NCBI RefSeq assembly: GCF_003862485.1
Contig: NZ_RRCM01000001.1
Location: forward strand, 1,729,734 to 1,793,733
Origin: Lachnoanaerobaculum orale
GTDB lineage: Bacteria > Bacillota > Clostridia > Lachnospirales > Lachnospiraceae
Reading direction: 5' to 3'
DNA: 64,000 nt
Shown: positions 27,682-36,667 of the stretch, piece after piece
Layout of the letters: the number at the start of each line of letters is the position of its first letter
How positions within the stretch are numbered: position 1 is the stretch's first letter
Position numbers and translations under genes: made by a program
Notes under the pieces: model-generated
The model's input: the letters and a program-made list of their open reading frames with translations, nothing else
What the model was told of the DNA's origin: nothing
Databases searched by the model: none

Positions 27682-29352
27682 TTAGAAAAGCCCTACTATA
27701 TTTCCGTTTTCATCCACATCCACAGCCTCGGCAGCAGGTACCTTAGGAAGTCCAGGCATTGTCATAATGCTGCCTGTGATTGCAACCACAAAACCTGCAC
27801 CGGCATTTACATAGGCTTCTCTTACATTTATATCGAAGTTTTCAGGTCTTCCAAGCTTTTTTTGGTCATCTGAAAGTGAATACTGATTCTTTGCCACACA
27901 TACAGGCAAATTTCCATAACCAAGTAACTTCGCCTTTTCAATAGCCTTTTTTGCGGCAGGAGAATATGTCACATTCTTTGCGCCGTATATCTTTGTCGCG
28001 ATAGTGTAGAGCTTATCTTCAATGCTCATATCGTCAGGATATAGCGGTGTAAAATGACTTTCTTTGTTTTCAAGTGTATAAAGAATCTTCTTTGCAAGTT
28101 CGACTCCGCCCTTGCCGCCTTCTTCCCATACCTTTGAGATTGCAAACTCACAGTTTCTGCTTTCACAAAACTCTTTTATAAAGTTAACTTCAGCTTCACT
28201 GTCGGTTACAAAGTGATTTAATGTAACCACCACAGGTACGCCGAAAAGTTTGATATTTTCGATATGCTTTTCAAGGTTTACAATTCCTTTTTTAAGTGCT
28301 TCAAGATTTTCTTTTGAAAGCTCGTCCTTTGCAACTCCTCCGTTGTACTTTAAAGCTCTTACGGTAGCCACAAGCACTACACAATCAGGCGCAATACCGG
28401 CCTTTCTGCACTTTATATCAAAGAATTTCTCAGCTCCGAGGTCCGCACCAAATCCCGCCTCTGTAAGTGCGATATCCGCCATACCCATAGCAATCTTTGT
28501 GGCTCTGACAGAGTTACATCCGTGTGCAATATTTGCAAAAGGTCCTCCGTGAACCAAAGCAAGCGAATGCTCAAGTGTCTGCACGATATTAGGCTTTATT
28601 GCATCCTTTAAAAGTGCGGCCATAGCACCCACAGCCTTTAAATCTTTAGCAAATACAGGCTCACCGTTAAAATTGTAGGCCACGATAATATTTGAAAGTC
28701 TTTCCTTCAAATCATTCATATCGTCAGCCAGACAAAGTATTGCCATTATCTCCGAGGCCACCGATATTACAAAGTGGTCTTCTCTCACCACGCCGTCAGC
28801 CTTGCCTCCGATACCTACCACTATGTTTCTGAGCACTCTGTCATTCATATCTATACATCTTTTGTGGATAATCGCATTTGTATCTATTCCGAGTGCATTA
28901 CCCTGCTGTATATGATTGTCAAGCATTGCCGCCAGAAGGTTGTTTGCGGATGTTATAGCATGAAAATCTCCTGTAAAATGGAGATTCAGCTCATCCATAG
29001 GTACTACCTGAGAAAGTCCGCCACCTGCAGCTCCTCCCTTTATACCGAAACAAGGTCCCAGCGAAGGCTCTCTAAGTGCTATCACAGCCTTTTTGCCCAG
29101 CTGTTTAAAGCTTTGTCCAAGTCCTACAAGTGTAGTGGTCTTACCCTCTCCTGCAGGTGTCGGATTGATAGCTGTAACAAGTACAAGCTTGCCTTTTTTG
29201 TTTTCTTTGCGGGATTTTAAAAACTCCTCACCAAGTTTTGCCTTATATTTGCCGTACATTTCAAGGTCGTCAAAGCCTATCCCGTACTCACTTGCCACAT
29301 CTGCAATATTTTTCATCTCAACGCTTCTTGCAATTTCGATATCACTACGCAT
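27682..29352 (-). CDS. fhs: Formate-tetrahydrofolate ligase
   Basis: It makes 10-formyltetrahydrofolate from formate, ATP and tetrahydrofolate, feeding purine synthesis, Met-tRNA formylation and the methyl branch of acetogenic metabolism. The 556-residue protein is full length, with the P-loop-like [14 protein letters not shown] and conserved [19 protein letters not shown] and FTGDFHAIT motifs. AAGGAGG lies six bases before the ATG. It sits between ftsK and murE in the same series. No folate riboswitch fits in the 20-base gap upstream. Confidence 0.97.
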   Translation of the reverse strand: MRSDIEIARSVEMKNIADVASEYGIGFDDLEMYGKYKAKLGEEFLKSRKENKKGKLVLVTAINPTPAGEGKTTTLVGLGQSFKQLGKKAVIALREPSLGPCFGIKGGAAGGGLSQVVPMDELNLHFTGDFHAITSANNLLAAMLDNHIQQGNALGIDTNAIIHKRCIDMNDRVLRNIVVGIGGKADGVVREDHFVISVASEIMAILCLADDMNDLKERLSNIIVAYNFNGEPVFAKDLKAVGAMAALLKDAIKPNIVQTLEHSLALVHGGPFANIAHGCNSVRATKIAMGMADIALTEAGFGADLGAEKFFDIKCRKAGIAPDCVVLVATVRALKYNGGVAKDELSKENLEALKKGIVNLEKHIENIKLFGVPVVVTLNHFVTDSEAEVNFIKEFCESRNCEFAISKVWEEGGKGGVELAKKILYTLENKESHFTPLYPDDMSIEDKLYTIATKIYGAKNVTYSPAAKKAIEKAKLLGYGNLPVCVAKNQYSLSDDQKKLGRPENFDINVREAYVNAGAGFVVAITGSIMTMPGLPKVPAAEAVDVDENGNIVGLF

Positions 29353-29372
29353 ACATCCTCCTTAGGACAAAT

Positions 29373-32300
29373 CTATAACACATCCAGGAATTCGTCCATA
29401 TTCATTAGTATTTCTCTTCTCTTTGTTCCTGCTTCATCACCTACCACACCTGCACTTGCAAGCTGATCCATAATCCTTGCGGCTCTGTTAAAGCCAATCT
29501 TAAAATTCCTTTGAAGATTGCCTATTGAAGCTCTGTCTTTTTCTATAATATATCTGCCTGCAGCCTCGAAAAGCTCATCTCTTTCAGATACCTCTCCTGA
29601 CGCTCCTGCAGTCTTTTCACTCTCTTCTATATGCTTTATGGTGTCTTCGTCATACCTTGCCTGCATACCTTGATTTTTTAAAAAGTCCACTACGGCGGAC
29701 ACTTCCTCATCCGATACAAAGGCGCCCTGTACTCTTATAGGATTCGGCGATCCGTACGGAGCGAACAGCATATCACCCTTTCCGAGAAGCTTTTCGGCAC
29801 CGTTACTGTCAAGAATAGTTCTTGAGTCCGTACCTGATGATACAGCGAAAGCGATTCTTGAAGGAATATTTGCCTTTATTATACCTGTTATGACATTGAC
29901 ACTCGGCCTTTGTGTAGCGATAACCAGATGTATACCGCAGGCTCTTGCAAGCTGAGCAAGCCTTACTATAGCATCCTCAACCTCCGCATTTGCCACCATC
30001 ATAAGATCTGCCAACTCGTCAATAATTATAACAATCTTAGGCAGCTTCTCAGGAAGCCCCTCGATATTTCCTCTTCTTTTCGCCTCATCTATTCTCTTAT
30101 TGTATGCGGTCAAATCTCTGACACCTGTAGCCGCAAACTTCTTATATCTCTCACCCATCTCTGCAACAGCCCAGTTAAGTGCCGATGCGGCCTTCTTCGG
30201 CTCCGTCACTACAGGAATAAGCAGATGCGGGATACCGTTATAGACTGAAAGTTCCACCACCTTCGGATCCACCATAATAAGCTTCACTTCATCAGGTGAA
30301 TACTTATATATGATGCTCATAATCAATGTGTTGATACATACCGACTTACCCGAACCTGTAGCACCTGCAATAAGTACATGAGGCATCTTTGCAATATCCG
30401 CAACAATAACCTTACCCGAAATATCCTTACCTACCGCAAAGCCTATGCTCTCTCCACCGTTTCTGAATGCTCTGCTCTCGAAAAGATCGCGTAAAAATAC
30501 GGTCTGCTTTTGCTTATTGGGAACTTCTATACCGATGGCCGATTTTCCCGGAATAGGAGCTTCTATTCTTATATCACTGGCGGCAAGCGCAAGTTTTATA
30601 TCGTTTGCAAGCGACAATACCTTGGATACCTTAACTCCCTGCTCCGGCTTAAGCTCATACAGTGTAACAGACGGTCCTATACTTATATCTTCCACAGTCA
30701 CATTTACATCAAAGCTTGCCAAAGTCTCCTGTAATGTGATGGCGGTCTGTCTGTACTCACTGTCTGAAAGTACCTGATTGTTATTGTTGCTCTTCTTTAA
30801 AAGATATGTGCCCGGATATGCGTAAGGTCTTATGGCGGCCTTTTTCTTTTCAATCTCAGACCTTATCTTGCCCTGCGGCGTGGCCGCCCTTTGCTCTTCC
30901 ATCTTCTTTTGAAGTGCGGATGTGTCTGAAACTATCACCTTACCTGCAGCTGTAACTAAAGTTCTCTCACCGTCACTGCTTACCAATGAATTGTTCCCTT
31001 CCGTATCCGAATTAACAGACTTTTCATTATCTGTATAATTATTGTATATGGTTTCGTTATGATTTTCGTTATAAGGCTTTTTATAACTGTCGTCTTTTTG
31101 ATACGGTGCATCATAAGCAGAAGTGTTTTGATGAGTATAGCCCTCATCATCACCGTATTCTTTTCTGAATTCTATATCATTGTTTATGTTTGCCACACCT
31201 ACAGGTGTATTGTCATTTATATAGCTGAAATCCTCATGTGCATCATCCTCGGTGATACTTATAGTGGAAACCGGCTGTGAATAGATATCTATCTCATCTT
31301 TTCTGGCAAGTATCTCATTGGCTCTTCTTAGAGTCTCCTCATCTATATCATTTTCAAACCTTGAATCGTCATTGCCTCTGTTTATATTGCCGTAGAAGGT
31401 ATCGGCCCTCTTATTCATTATTATAGAATCCTGCACAGACTCCTCAGCTCTTTCATTTGAAAAGTTATAGTTTGTATCTATTACTCCGTCGTCGGCATCC
31501 GTTTTCTCAAAGTCTACATTGTTCTTACTGTCAAAAAGTCCGCCTATAGCTTCATTCTTTTTTGCACCTGAATTTGAAGGAGGCAAATCCACTCTGTGCC
31601 TAACCTTTCTCTTTGAAAAGTCTATCGCACCGAGGTCTATATTCCCTCTGTTCGGTCTTTTATTGTAATCAAGAAGTTCTTCTATATAACCGTCTTTTTT
31701 ATTGTCAATGTCAAGCTCTTCAAAGTTGTCCTCATCGTAATCTTCATAATCGTCTTCATACTCGGCTTCTTTTCTTTGCTTCCTTTGCTCCATCACTCTT
31801 GCCACATCACTTTTTGCCTTTGATATGGTCATCTGTCCGCCTGTCTTTACCATGGACACGAATGACTTACCTGTAAGTATGACAACGGATACTATAAACA
31901 TTGCCAAAAAGAATATAATTGCACCGATCTTACCAAGTACTAACGATATAATAAGGCCGAGACTTCCTCCTATAAAGCCTCCATACCAGCCTTCAGTATA
32001 AAATTTCAAAAATCCGACTGCCTTCAGGCTCGGAATACCTATCAGTGATATAAGGGTATCCACCGCCAAAACAGCCAATACCACTCCGATAAACTTTGTT
32101 TTTGCGACACTTGAACCTACATTTGACAGAAGGAATGCACCGCCTATAAAGACAAACATAGGCACCGCATAGCCAAGTATGCCGAACAGTCCCATCTGCA
32201 ATGATCTGAAAAACTTTCCCACTACTCCCATAAGTCCGAAATGGCTCAAAAAAAGCACCAAGGACACGACAAAAAGGGCAATCATAAGAATTTCGGAATT

Positions 32301-32399
32301 CAAAAATTCCAATTGCTCATTGTTCTCCGCCTTTTTGCTCACTCTATTTGTACTACTACTCTTTTTTGTTTTTTTGGTTGTTTGTTTTCGACTTGCCAC
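29373..32399 (-). CDS. ftsK: DNA translocase FtsK/SpoIIIE (GTG start)
   Basis: This membrane-anchored motor pumps chromosomal DNA through the division or sporulation septum. The 1008-residue protein has four or five N-terminal membrane segments (about 35-185) and a long acidic, low-complexity linker (about 190-540). The RecA-like motor has Walker A GATGSGKS at about 679-686 and Walker B IVIIIDELADLMM at about 789-801. A C-terminal winged-helix gamma domain (about 938-1005) reads KOPS-type sites. The start is a GTG with GGAG seven bases upstream. A promoter lies in the 89-base gap ahead. Confidence 0.96.
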   Translation of the reverse strand: MASRKQTTKKTKKSSSTNRVSKKAENNEQLEFLNSEILMIALFVVSLVLFLSHFGLMGVVGKFFRSLQMGLFGILGYAVPMFVFIGGAFLLSNVGSSVAKTKFIGVVLAVLAVDTLISLIGIPSLKAVGFLKFYTEGWYGGFIGGSLGLIISLVLGKIGAIIFFLAMFIVSVVILTGKSFVSMVKTGGQMTISKAKSDVARVMEQRKQRKEAEYEDDYEDYDEDNFEELDIDNKKDGYIEELLDYNKRPNRGNIDLGAIDFSKRKVRHRVDLPPSNSGAKKNEAIGGLFDSKNNVDFEKTDADDGVIDTNYNFSNERAEESVQDSIIMNKRADTFYGNINRGNDDSRFENDIDEETLRRANEILARKDEIDIYSQPVSTISITEDDAHEDFSYINDNTPVGVANINNDIEFRKEYGDDEGYTHQNTSAYDAPYQKDDSYKKPYNENHNETIYNNYTDNEKSVNSDTEGNNSLVSSDGERTLVTAAGKVIVSDTSALQKKMEEQRAATPQGKIRSEIEKKKAAIRPYAYPGTYLLKKSNNNNQVLSDSEYRQTAITLQETLASFDVNVTVEDISIGPSVTLYELKPEQGVKVSKVLSLANDIKLALAASDIRIEAPIPGKSAIGIEVPNKQKQTVFLRDLFESRAFRNGGESIGFAVGKDISGKVIVADIAKMPHVLIAGATGSGKSVCINTLIMSIIYKYSPDEVKLIMVDPKVVELSVYNGIPHLLIPVVTEPKKAASALNWAVAEMGERYKKFAATGVRDLTAYNKRIDEAKRRGNIEGLPEKLPKIVIIIDELADLMMVANAEVEDAIVRLAQLARACGIHLVIATQRPSVNVITGIIKANIPSRIAFAVSSGTDSRTILDSNGAEKLLGKGDMLFAPYGSPNPIRVQGAFVSDEEVSAVVDFLKNQGMQARYDEDTIKHIEESEKTAGASGEVSERDELFEAAGRYIIEKDRASIGNLQRNFKIGFNRAARIMDQLASAGVVGDEAGTKRREILMNMDEFLDVL

Positions 32400-32432
32400 A
32401 TCAATTCTCCACTTCCATAAAGTCTACCCTAG

Positions 32433-32461
32433 AGTATACCTAATATGGATATTATTTGCAA
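32433..32461 (-). promoter_or_regulatory. Sigma-A-type promoter ahead of ftsK
   Basis: TTGCAA, a 17-base spacer and TATACT lie on the minus strand between nnrE and ftsK, about 35 bases before the GTG start. This suggests that the long housekeeping series from ftsK onward has its own promoter. Confidence 0.7.
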
Positions 32462-32488
32462 TAAGCTTAAAATATTCAGACATATCAT

Positions 32489-33640
32489 TTACTCTTCAAT
32501 AATAATACCTATATCCATATTTACAAGCTTTCCTATATGCTTTTTGCCCTCCTCGCTTACAAGCCCCTTTTTTAGGAATCCTATACTTACCGTAAGGTCG
32601 GAATTTACACAAATATTCGACTCTCCCGTATCTCCGTTCATGCCTGAGTTGATATCCGCACTGACTACAAAAGCTTTTGAGTCGTTTAAAGCTTTTATAA
32701 GTGAATATACAGGTTCTCTCACCTCACCTCTAAATCCTGTTCCGTATATGCAGTCCAGAACATAGTCGTATGAATCGAACTTTCCTCGCAAAGTATCATA
32801 ATCCGTGTTCTCATCCAATACGGTGTACTTAATATCTTTTTGAAGGCATCTGTTAAAATAATATTTTCCGTCCTCAGAGAATTTATCCTTGATAAGCAAA
32901 ATCTCGACTTCAATTCCTTCAATATTCAATAAGTCGGCCACAACATATCCGTCACCTGCATTGTTGCCGCTGCCTGCCACTATAAGAACCCTGTCTCCTA
33001 TATTCCAATCACCTACATAAAATATAGCCTCTCCGGCTCTGTACATAAGTTCCTTACTGTCAACAAAGTTTTTTATTGTGTAGGCGTCCGCATCCCTCAT
33101 CTCCCTTACGGAAAGCACTCTCTTATCCTTATCAAAGGAGTCGAAGAACTTCTTTACAAGTGATTTGTAGTCGTTCTCTTTTATTTCCATGCCCTTTGCA
33201 CCCATAAGCTCAAACTCAACTCCCATCTCTACAACTCTTGTATCCAGAGTCTCAAATCCGTTCTTCTCATAGAATGCAAGTCTTTTCTTTCTCTGTTTTA
33301 TATTGTCACTGTCCTCTTCTATAGGTTCTATAGCAAGCGAAAGTTTAGGATGCATCTTCTTATATTCACGTATTATCTTGCTTCCGTATCCGCTCTGTCT
33401 GAGACTGCCGTCTATAGCAAAATAAAAGATATATGAAAGCTTTTCTCCCACCAAGGTATGTATAAATCCAAGCCAGGTATCGTCATCGTAAATTGATAAG
33501 AATTCAACACCTCTGTCATTTCCTACCGATACCATAATATAAAAAGGTATTCGCTCATCAAAAGGAAAGGCATCCATATATAACTGTTTTATATCTTCCA
33601 AGTTCTTCGTATTTTCGTCTATCTTCTCAAATCTTATCAT
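32489..33640 (-). CDS. nnrE: GNAT acetyltransferase fused to NAD(P)H-hydrate epimerase
   Basis: This 383-residue two-domain protein has an N-terminal part (about 1-165) resembling a GNAT acetyltransferase, with an IDGSLRQSGYGSKII acetyl-CoA-loop-like segment and RLAFYEKNGFET near its end. The C-terminal part (about 175-383) is a YjeF_N epimerase that repairs damaged NAD(P)HX. It has GSGNNAGDGYVVA, DCIYGTGFRG and SADINSGMNGDTGES motifs. The usual partner is the ADP-dependent dehydratase (YjeF_C), which is missing here. The ATG at MIRFEK is supported by GGAG; the longer reading frame adds nine codons. It is divergent from the repeat lipoprotein gene. Confidence 0.88.
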   Translation of the reverse strand: MIRFEKIDENTKNLEDIKQLYMDAFPFDERIPFYIMVSVGNDRGVEFLSIYDDDTWLGFIHTLVGEKLSYIFYFAIDGSLRQSGYGSKIIREYKKMHPKLSLAIEPIEEDSDNIKQRKKRLAFYEKNGFETLDTRVVEMGVEFELMGAKGMEIKENDYKSLVKKFFDSFDKDKRVLSVREMRDADAYTIKNFVDSKELMYRAGEAIFYVGDWNIGDRVLIVAGSGNNAGDGYVVADLLNIEGIEVEILLIKDKFSEDGKYYFNRCLQKDIKYTVLDENTDYDTLRGKFDSYDYVLDCIYGTGFRGEVREPVYSLIKALNDSKAFVVSADINSGMNGDTGESNICVNSDLTVSIGFLKKGLVSEEGKKHIGKLVNMDIGIIIEE

Positions 33641-33797
33641 AATACTCCAATCTGTAATACCGCACAATAATATACCAAGCCGATATTTTATACCATATCA
33701 AAATGCCGATTCGGTCATCTTAAAAACTTATCTCTTATTTTTAATTCATTCTTTCGAAAGTTTTTCCGTTTTTTTTAGATACAAAGCATAATTTCAT

Positions 33798-33826
33798 TTG
33801 ACTTTTTTGATGAATAGGTATAAAAT
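33798..33826 (+). promoter_or_regulatory. Sigma-A-type promoter of the repeat lipoprotein gene
   Basis: TTGACT, a 17-base spacer and TAAAAT lie about 50 bases before the lipoprotein start codon. The -35 element differs from consensus by one base, which suggests strong expression. Confidence 0.75.
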
Positions 33827-33877
33827 CGGTTTTTGTTAAAGGACATAGGAAAGTGTCTATTAAGGGAGGTATTAAAA

Positions 33878-34195
33878 ATGTTAAAATTTAAATTATTCGC
33901 TGTTGCTGCTGTAGCTATGCTTGCTTTCACTGCTTGTGGTTCAAGCGCACCTAAGGCTGACGCTTCAAGTGCTGTTGAGTCTGCTGCTAAGGATGCTTCA
34001 AGTGCTGTTGAGTCTGCAGGTAAGGAAGTTTCAAGTGCTGCAGAGTCTGCTGCTAAGGACGCTTCAAGTGTTGCAGAGTCTGCTGCTAAGGATGCTTCAA
34101 GCGCTGTTGAGTCTGCAAAGGACAACGCTGCAAGCGAGGCTTCAAGTGAGTCAGGTGCTGAGACAACAGCTGTAGAGTCTACAACTGCTAAATAA
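33878..34195 (+). CDS. Small lipoprotein with 11-residue tandem repeats
   Basis: This predicted lipoprotein has 105 residues. The signal peptide ends in a lipobox (AFTAC) with the modified Cys at position 20. Five contiguous 11-residue repeats of the type ASSAVESAAKD fill residues 29-83, followed by a Ser/Thr/Ala-rich tail. The period of 11 suggests a long amphipathic helix, as in other hendecad-repeat proteins. The ATG is fixed by GGGAGG upstream; 15 in-frame codons before it are not needed. Codon use is strongly biased (GCT, TCA, AAG), unlike its neighbours, as expected of an abundant protein. It has its own promoter and terminator. No function was recognised. Confidence 0.85.
   Translation: MLKFKLFAVAAVAMLAFTACGSSAPKADASSAVESAAKDASSAVESAGKEVSSAAESAAKDASSVAESAAKDASSAVESAKDNAASEASSESGAETTAVESTTAK
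33962..34126 (+). repeat. Five 33-bp tandem repeats inside the lipoprotein gene
   Basis: The five 33-base units match the five 11-residue protein repeats in phase. They differ at scattered positions, so they are old enough to have diverged or were corrected unevenly. Such arrays can change copy number between strains. Confidence 0.85.
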
Positions 34196-34212
34196 TTATA
34201 CAAACACCTTTA

Positions 34213-34240
34213 GGTCAGCCTTCCGGCTGACCTTTTTTTA
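34213..34240. terminator. Bidirectional Rho-independent terminator
   Basis: GGTCAGCC, a TTCC loop, GGCTGACC and seven T residues follow the lipoprotein gene directly. The convergent proC gene ends at 34238, inside the T-run. The minus-strand reading of the hairpin has only a weak T-run, so it serves mainly the plus strand. Confidence 0.9.
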
Positions 34241-35020
34241 TTTCATGGATTTTAATGTCGCTTTTGATACCGCTTCTATCACACCGGCCCTGAAACTGTA
34301 ATCTTCCAATACCTTTACTCCCTCTATAGTAGTGCCTGCAGGTGAACAGACCATATCCTTTAAAACTGCAGGATGAATATTTGTTTCAAGAATTTGTGCA
34401 GCACTTCCAAGTACCGTCTTTGCAGCCATCTTTAATGCCACATCCCTCTTTAATCCGTGAAGCACACCCGCATCCGCCAACGCCTCTATAAACATAGCAA
34501 CATATGCAGGTCCGCCGCCTGAAAGTCCTGTGACTACAGGGAAAAGTCTCTCCTCTACCCATTCAACCGTACCTATCTTAAAAAAAGCGTCCTCAAAAAT
34601 CTTTTTTTCTTCATCTGTAGCGTTTGAATCACTGTCAAGTGCAAACACACCCTCACCTACAAGTGCGGGAGTATTCGGCATAATCCTAAGAATCCTCTGT
34701 TCACCTATATATGACCTTATAACTTCGCTTTCAAGTCCTGCGACTATAGATACCACAAGCTTACCGTCAAGGTACTTTGAAATTTTTTCAAAGAGTGATT
34801 TTGCATGTATAGGCTTTACCGCCACAAGTACGGCATCACAGGATTTTACCAATTCCACCTCATCACTGTATACAAAAAAACCGTCTTCCTTTGCCTTTTC
34901 TCTTGATTTTAAGTATGTATCAAAAATACCTATATCTTTAATATCCATTGCATTTTTGTTTACAAAGCCCTTTGCAATGGCTGAACCCATATTTCCGAAA
35001 CCTATTACTCCTAATTTCAT
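34238..35020 (-). CDS. proC: Pyrroline-5-carboxylate reductase
   Basis: It reduces pyrroline-5-carboxylate with NAD(P)H, the last step of proline synthesis. The 260-residue protein has the Rossmann motif GVIGFGNMGSAIAKG, VKPIHAKSLF and a C-terminal helical dimerisation domain with the family signature LKDMVCSPAGTTIEGVKVLE. AGGAG lies six bases before the ATG. It follows the LysR gene by eight bases in a three-gene operon with an SGNH hydrolase. Confidence 0.95.
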   Translation of the reverse strand: MKLGVIGFGNMGSAIAKGFVNKNAMDIKDIGIFDTYLKSREKAKEDGFFVYSDEVELVKSCDAVLVAVKPIHAKSLFEKISKYLDGKLVVSIVAGLESEVIRSYIGEQRILRIMPNTPALVGEGVFALDSDSNATDEEKKIFEDAFFKIGTVEWVEERLFPVVTGLSGGGPAYVAMFIEALADAGVLHGLKRDVALKMAAKTVLGSAAQILETNIHPAVLKDMVCSPAGTTIEGVKVLEDYSFRAGVIEAVSKATLKSMK

Positions 35021-35028
35021 AAATACTC

Positions 35029-35940
35029 CTATTCTAAAGTCTTATCCTTAAACTTTGCCACTTCTTCCAAATATTTCTTACCGAGTTCGCTGATAGATAT
35101 ATCTTTTCTTATGATATACCCTATAGTCATCTTTTCATTTGAATCAAGCTTTATCGCCTTATACTTTTCACCGTTTAGCTCCTCACAGATTATACCTGAA
35201 CAAAGTGTATACCCGTTAAGTCCCACCATGAGATTGAGTAATGTCGCTCTGTCATTTGCCTTTATCAGTCTGTGGTACTCATAAGTGGAAAGCACCTCCT
35301 CCGCAAAGTAAAACGAGTTATATTCGCCCTGCTCAAACGACAGACAAGGATAGTCCATAAGCTCTTCCATCTTTATCTTATCATGATTTGCCAAAGGATG
35401 ATCTTCGTAAAGATATACATAGATGCTACATTCCATCAACGGAGTAAATAAAAGATTTGAATCCTTAAAAAGCTTAGTCAAAATATTTTTATTAAAATCA
35501 TTTAGATAAAGTATACCAATCTCACTTTTAAAGGTCTTTACATCATTTATAACATCATATGTCTTTGTCTCATTTACCGCAAACTCGTACTCGTCCATTC
35601 CGAACTGCTTTACAAGATTTACAAAGGCACTGACTGCAAATGTATAATGCTGCATGGACACACTGAACTTCTTTTTTAAATTCTGATTTGAGATATACTT
35701 TGCTTCTATAAGATTAAACTGCTCCACAACCTGCCTTGCATATCCTACAAACTCGCTTCCTGCAGGCGTCAAAAATATACCTCTGTTGTTTCTTGAAAAA
35801 AGCTTTATACCTATCTCGGCCTCAAGTTCGGCAATGGCCGACGAGAGACTGGGCTGTGTGATAAAGAGATTACCCGCAGCCTTATTTATAGAACCGGCAT
35901 TTGCAACCTCTATAGCGTATTTCAGTTGTGTTAATGTCAT
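35029..35940 (-). CDS. LysR-family transcriptional regulator
   Basis: This 303-residue regulator has an N-terminal winged helix-turn-helix (about 1-60; MTLTQLKYAIEVANAGSINK, then LFITQPSLSSAI) and a C-terminal periplasmic-binding-like effector domain (about 90-295). It overlaps the upstream SGNH hydrolase gene by four bases (ATGA) and precedes proC by eight. Its effector and targets cannot be read from the sequence. Being inside the operon rather than divergent from it is less usual for this family. Confidence 0.92.
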   Translation of the reverse strand: MTLTQLKYAIEVANAGSINKAAGNLFITQPSLSSAIAELEAEIGIKLFSRNNRGIFLTPAGSEFVGYARQVVEQFNLIEAKYISNQNLKKKFSVSMQHYTFAVSAFVNLVKQFGMDEYEFAVNETKTYDVINDVKTFKSEIGILYLNDFNKNILTKLFKDSNLLFTPLMECSIYVYLYEDHPLANHDKIKMEELMDYPCLSFEQGEYNSFYFAEEVLSTYEYHRLIKANDRATLLNLMVGLNGYTLCSGIICEELNGEKYKAIKLDSNEKMTIGYIIRKDISISELGKKYLEEVAKFKDKTLE

Positions 35941-36587
35941 ATCTTTACTTCTTTATTATCCAATGTGCTTTTTATAACTTCACTTACTTTTTTTGCAAGC
36001 ACCCTATGTGAATCCTCCGTCAAATGCATAAAATCAATGTCATTCATCTCTACATAAGGAGCGGCATCCAAAAATCCAACATTAAGTTCCTCGGCCACAA
36101 GCTTGTACTCCTTGGCAAGCTCATATGATTTATCCGAACACTTACCCATATTTTTGCCCACATCCGAGAGCTCACATTCCTTTAATATAGGACCCGGTGC
36201 AATTATAAGTATATTCGGCTTATCTCTCCATACATCAGCCACTAAAGCTTTCATAACAAGTCTTCTCATTCCAAGTGCAATATTTGCACCTGTCAGTGAA
36301 AATCTTTCCTTACAGTCGTTGGTACCAAGCATTATCACCAACATATCAAGAGGTGAATGACTCTGAAGACATGGTAAAATATAGCTAAGCCCTGAAAGTC
36401 CCTCATTAAAAGGGTCGTCAAGACAGGTGGTTCTGCCGCAAAGCCCCTCTTCATAGACTCTGTAACTCTCTCCAAGCAGCTTTGCCGCTACCATTGGCCA
36501 TCTGATTTCTTCATTAAACCTGCCTCCGCTCTTTGCGTCATAACCCCATGTATTTGAATCTCCAAAAATAACTATTCTCTTTTTCAT
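35937..36587 (-). CDS. SGNH/GDSL-family hydrolase
   Basis: This 216-residue esterase-like protein has the block I motif IVIFGDSNTWGYD with the catalytic Ser, a block III-like MLGTNDCKE, and a C-terminal DFMHLTEDSHRVLA with the likely Asp and His. There is no signal peptide, so it should be cytoplasmic. The ATG at MKKRIV is fixed by AGGAAAA seven bases upstream; the longer reading frame has 21 more codons without support. The natural substrate is unknown. Relatives act on aryl or acyl esters. Confidence 0.88.
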   Translation of the reverse strand: MKKRIVIFGDSNTWGYDAKSGGRFNEEIRWPMVAAKLLGESYRVYEEGLCGRTTCLDDPFNEGLSGLSYILPCLQSHSPLDMLVIMLGTNDCKERFSLTGANIALGMRRLVMKALVADVWRDKPNILIIAPGPILKECELSDVGKNMGKCSDKSYELAKEYKLVAEELNVGFLDAAPYVEMNDIDFMHLTEDSHRVLAKKVSEVIKSTLDNKEVKI

Positions 36588-36614
36588 ATATTTTCCTATC
36601 TCGTTTTTCTTTCT

Positions 36615-36643
36615 ATTATATAAATAAATAAAGGGATTGGCAA
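36615..36643 (-). promoter_or_regulatory. Promoter of the SGNH-LysR-proC operon
   Basis: TTGCCA, a 17-base spacer and a perfect TATAAT lie on the minus strand about 30 bases before the SGNH hydrolase start. The -35 element lies inside the hairpin that ends the xanthine dehydrogenase gene. Confidence 0.7.
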
Positions 36644-36654
36644 ATGCCAACCCC
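36621..36654 (-). terminator. Terminator of the xanthine dehydrogenase gene
   Basis: A GC-rich hairpin (arms GGGGTTGGCA and TGCCAATCCC on the minus strand, with one G-U pair) is followed by TTTATTTATTTA. It lies 14 bases past the stop of the gene ending at 36668. Confidence 0.7.
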
Positions 36655-36667
36655 TCTTAAATATAAA

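Noticed and set aside
29353-29372. Tetrahydrofolate riboswitch ahead of fhs
   Set aside because: Only 20 bases separate ftsK and fhs, too short for such an element.
33962-34126. Possible CRISPR array (five regular repeats)
   Set aside because: The 33-base units are contiguous without spacers and lie in frame within a coding sequence.
33775-34203. 142-codon open frame on the minus strand opposite the repeat lipoprotein
   Set aside because: It is a mirror of the Ala/Ser repeat codons, has no ribosome binding site, and the plus-strand gene has a lipobox, promoter and terminator.
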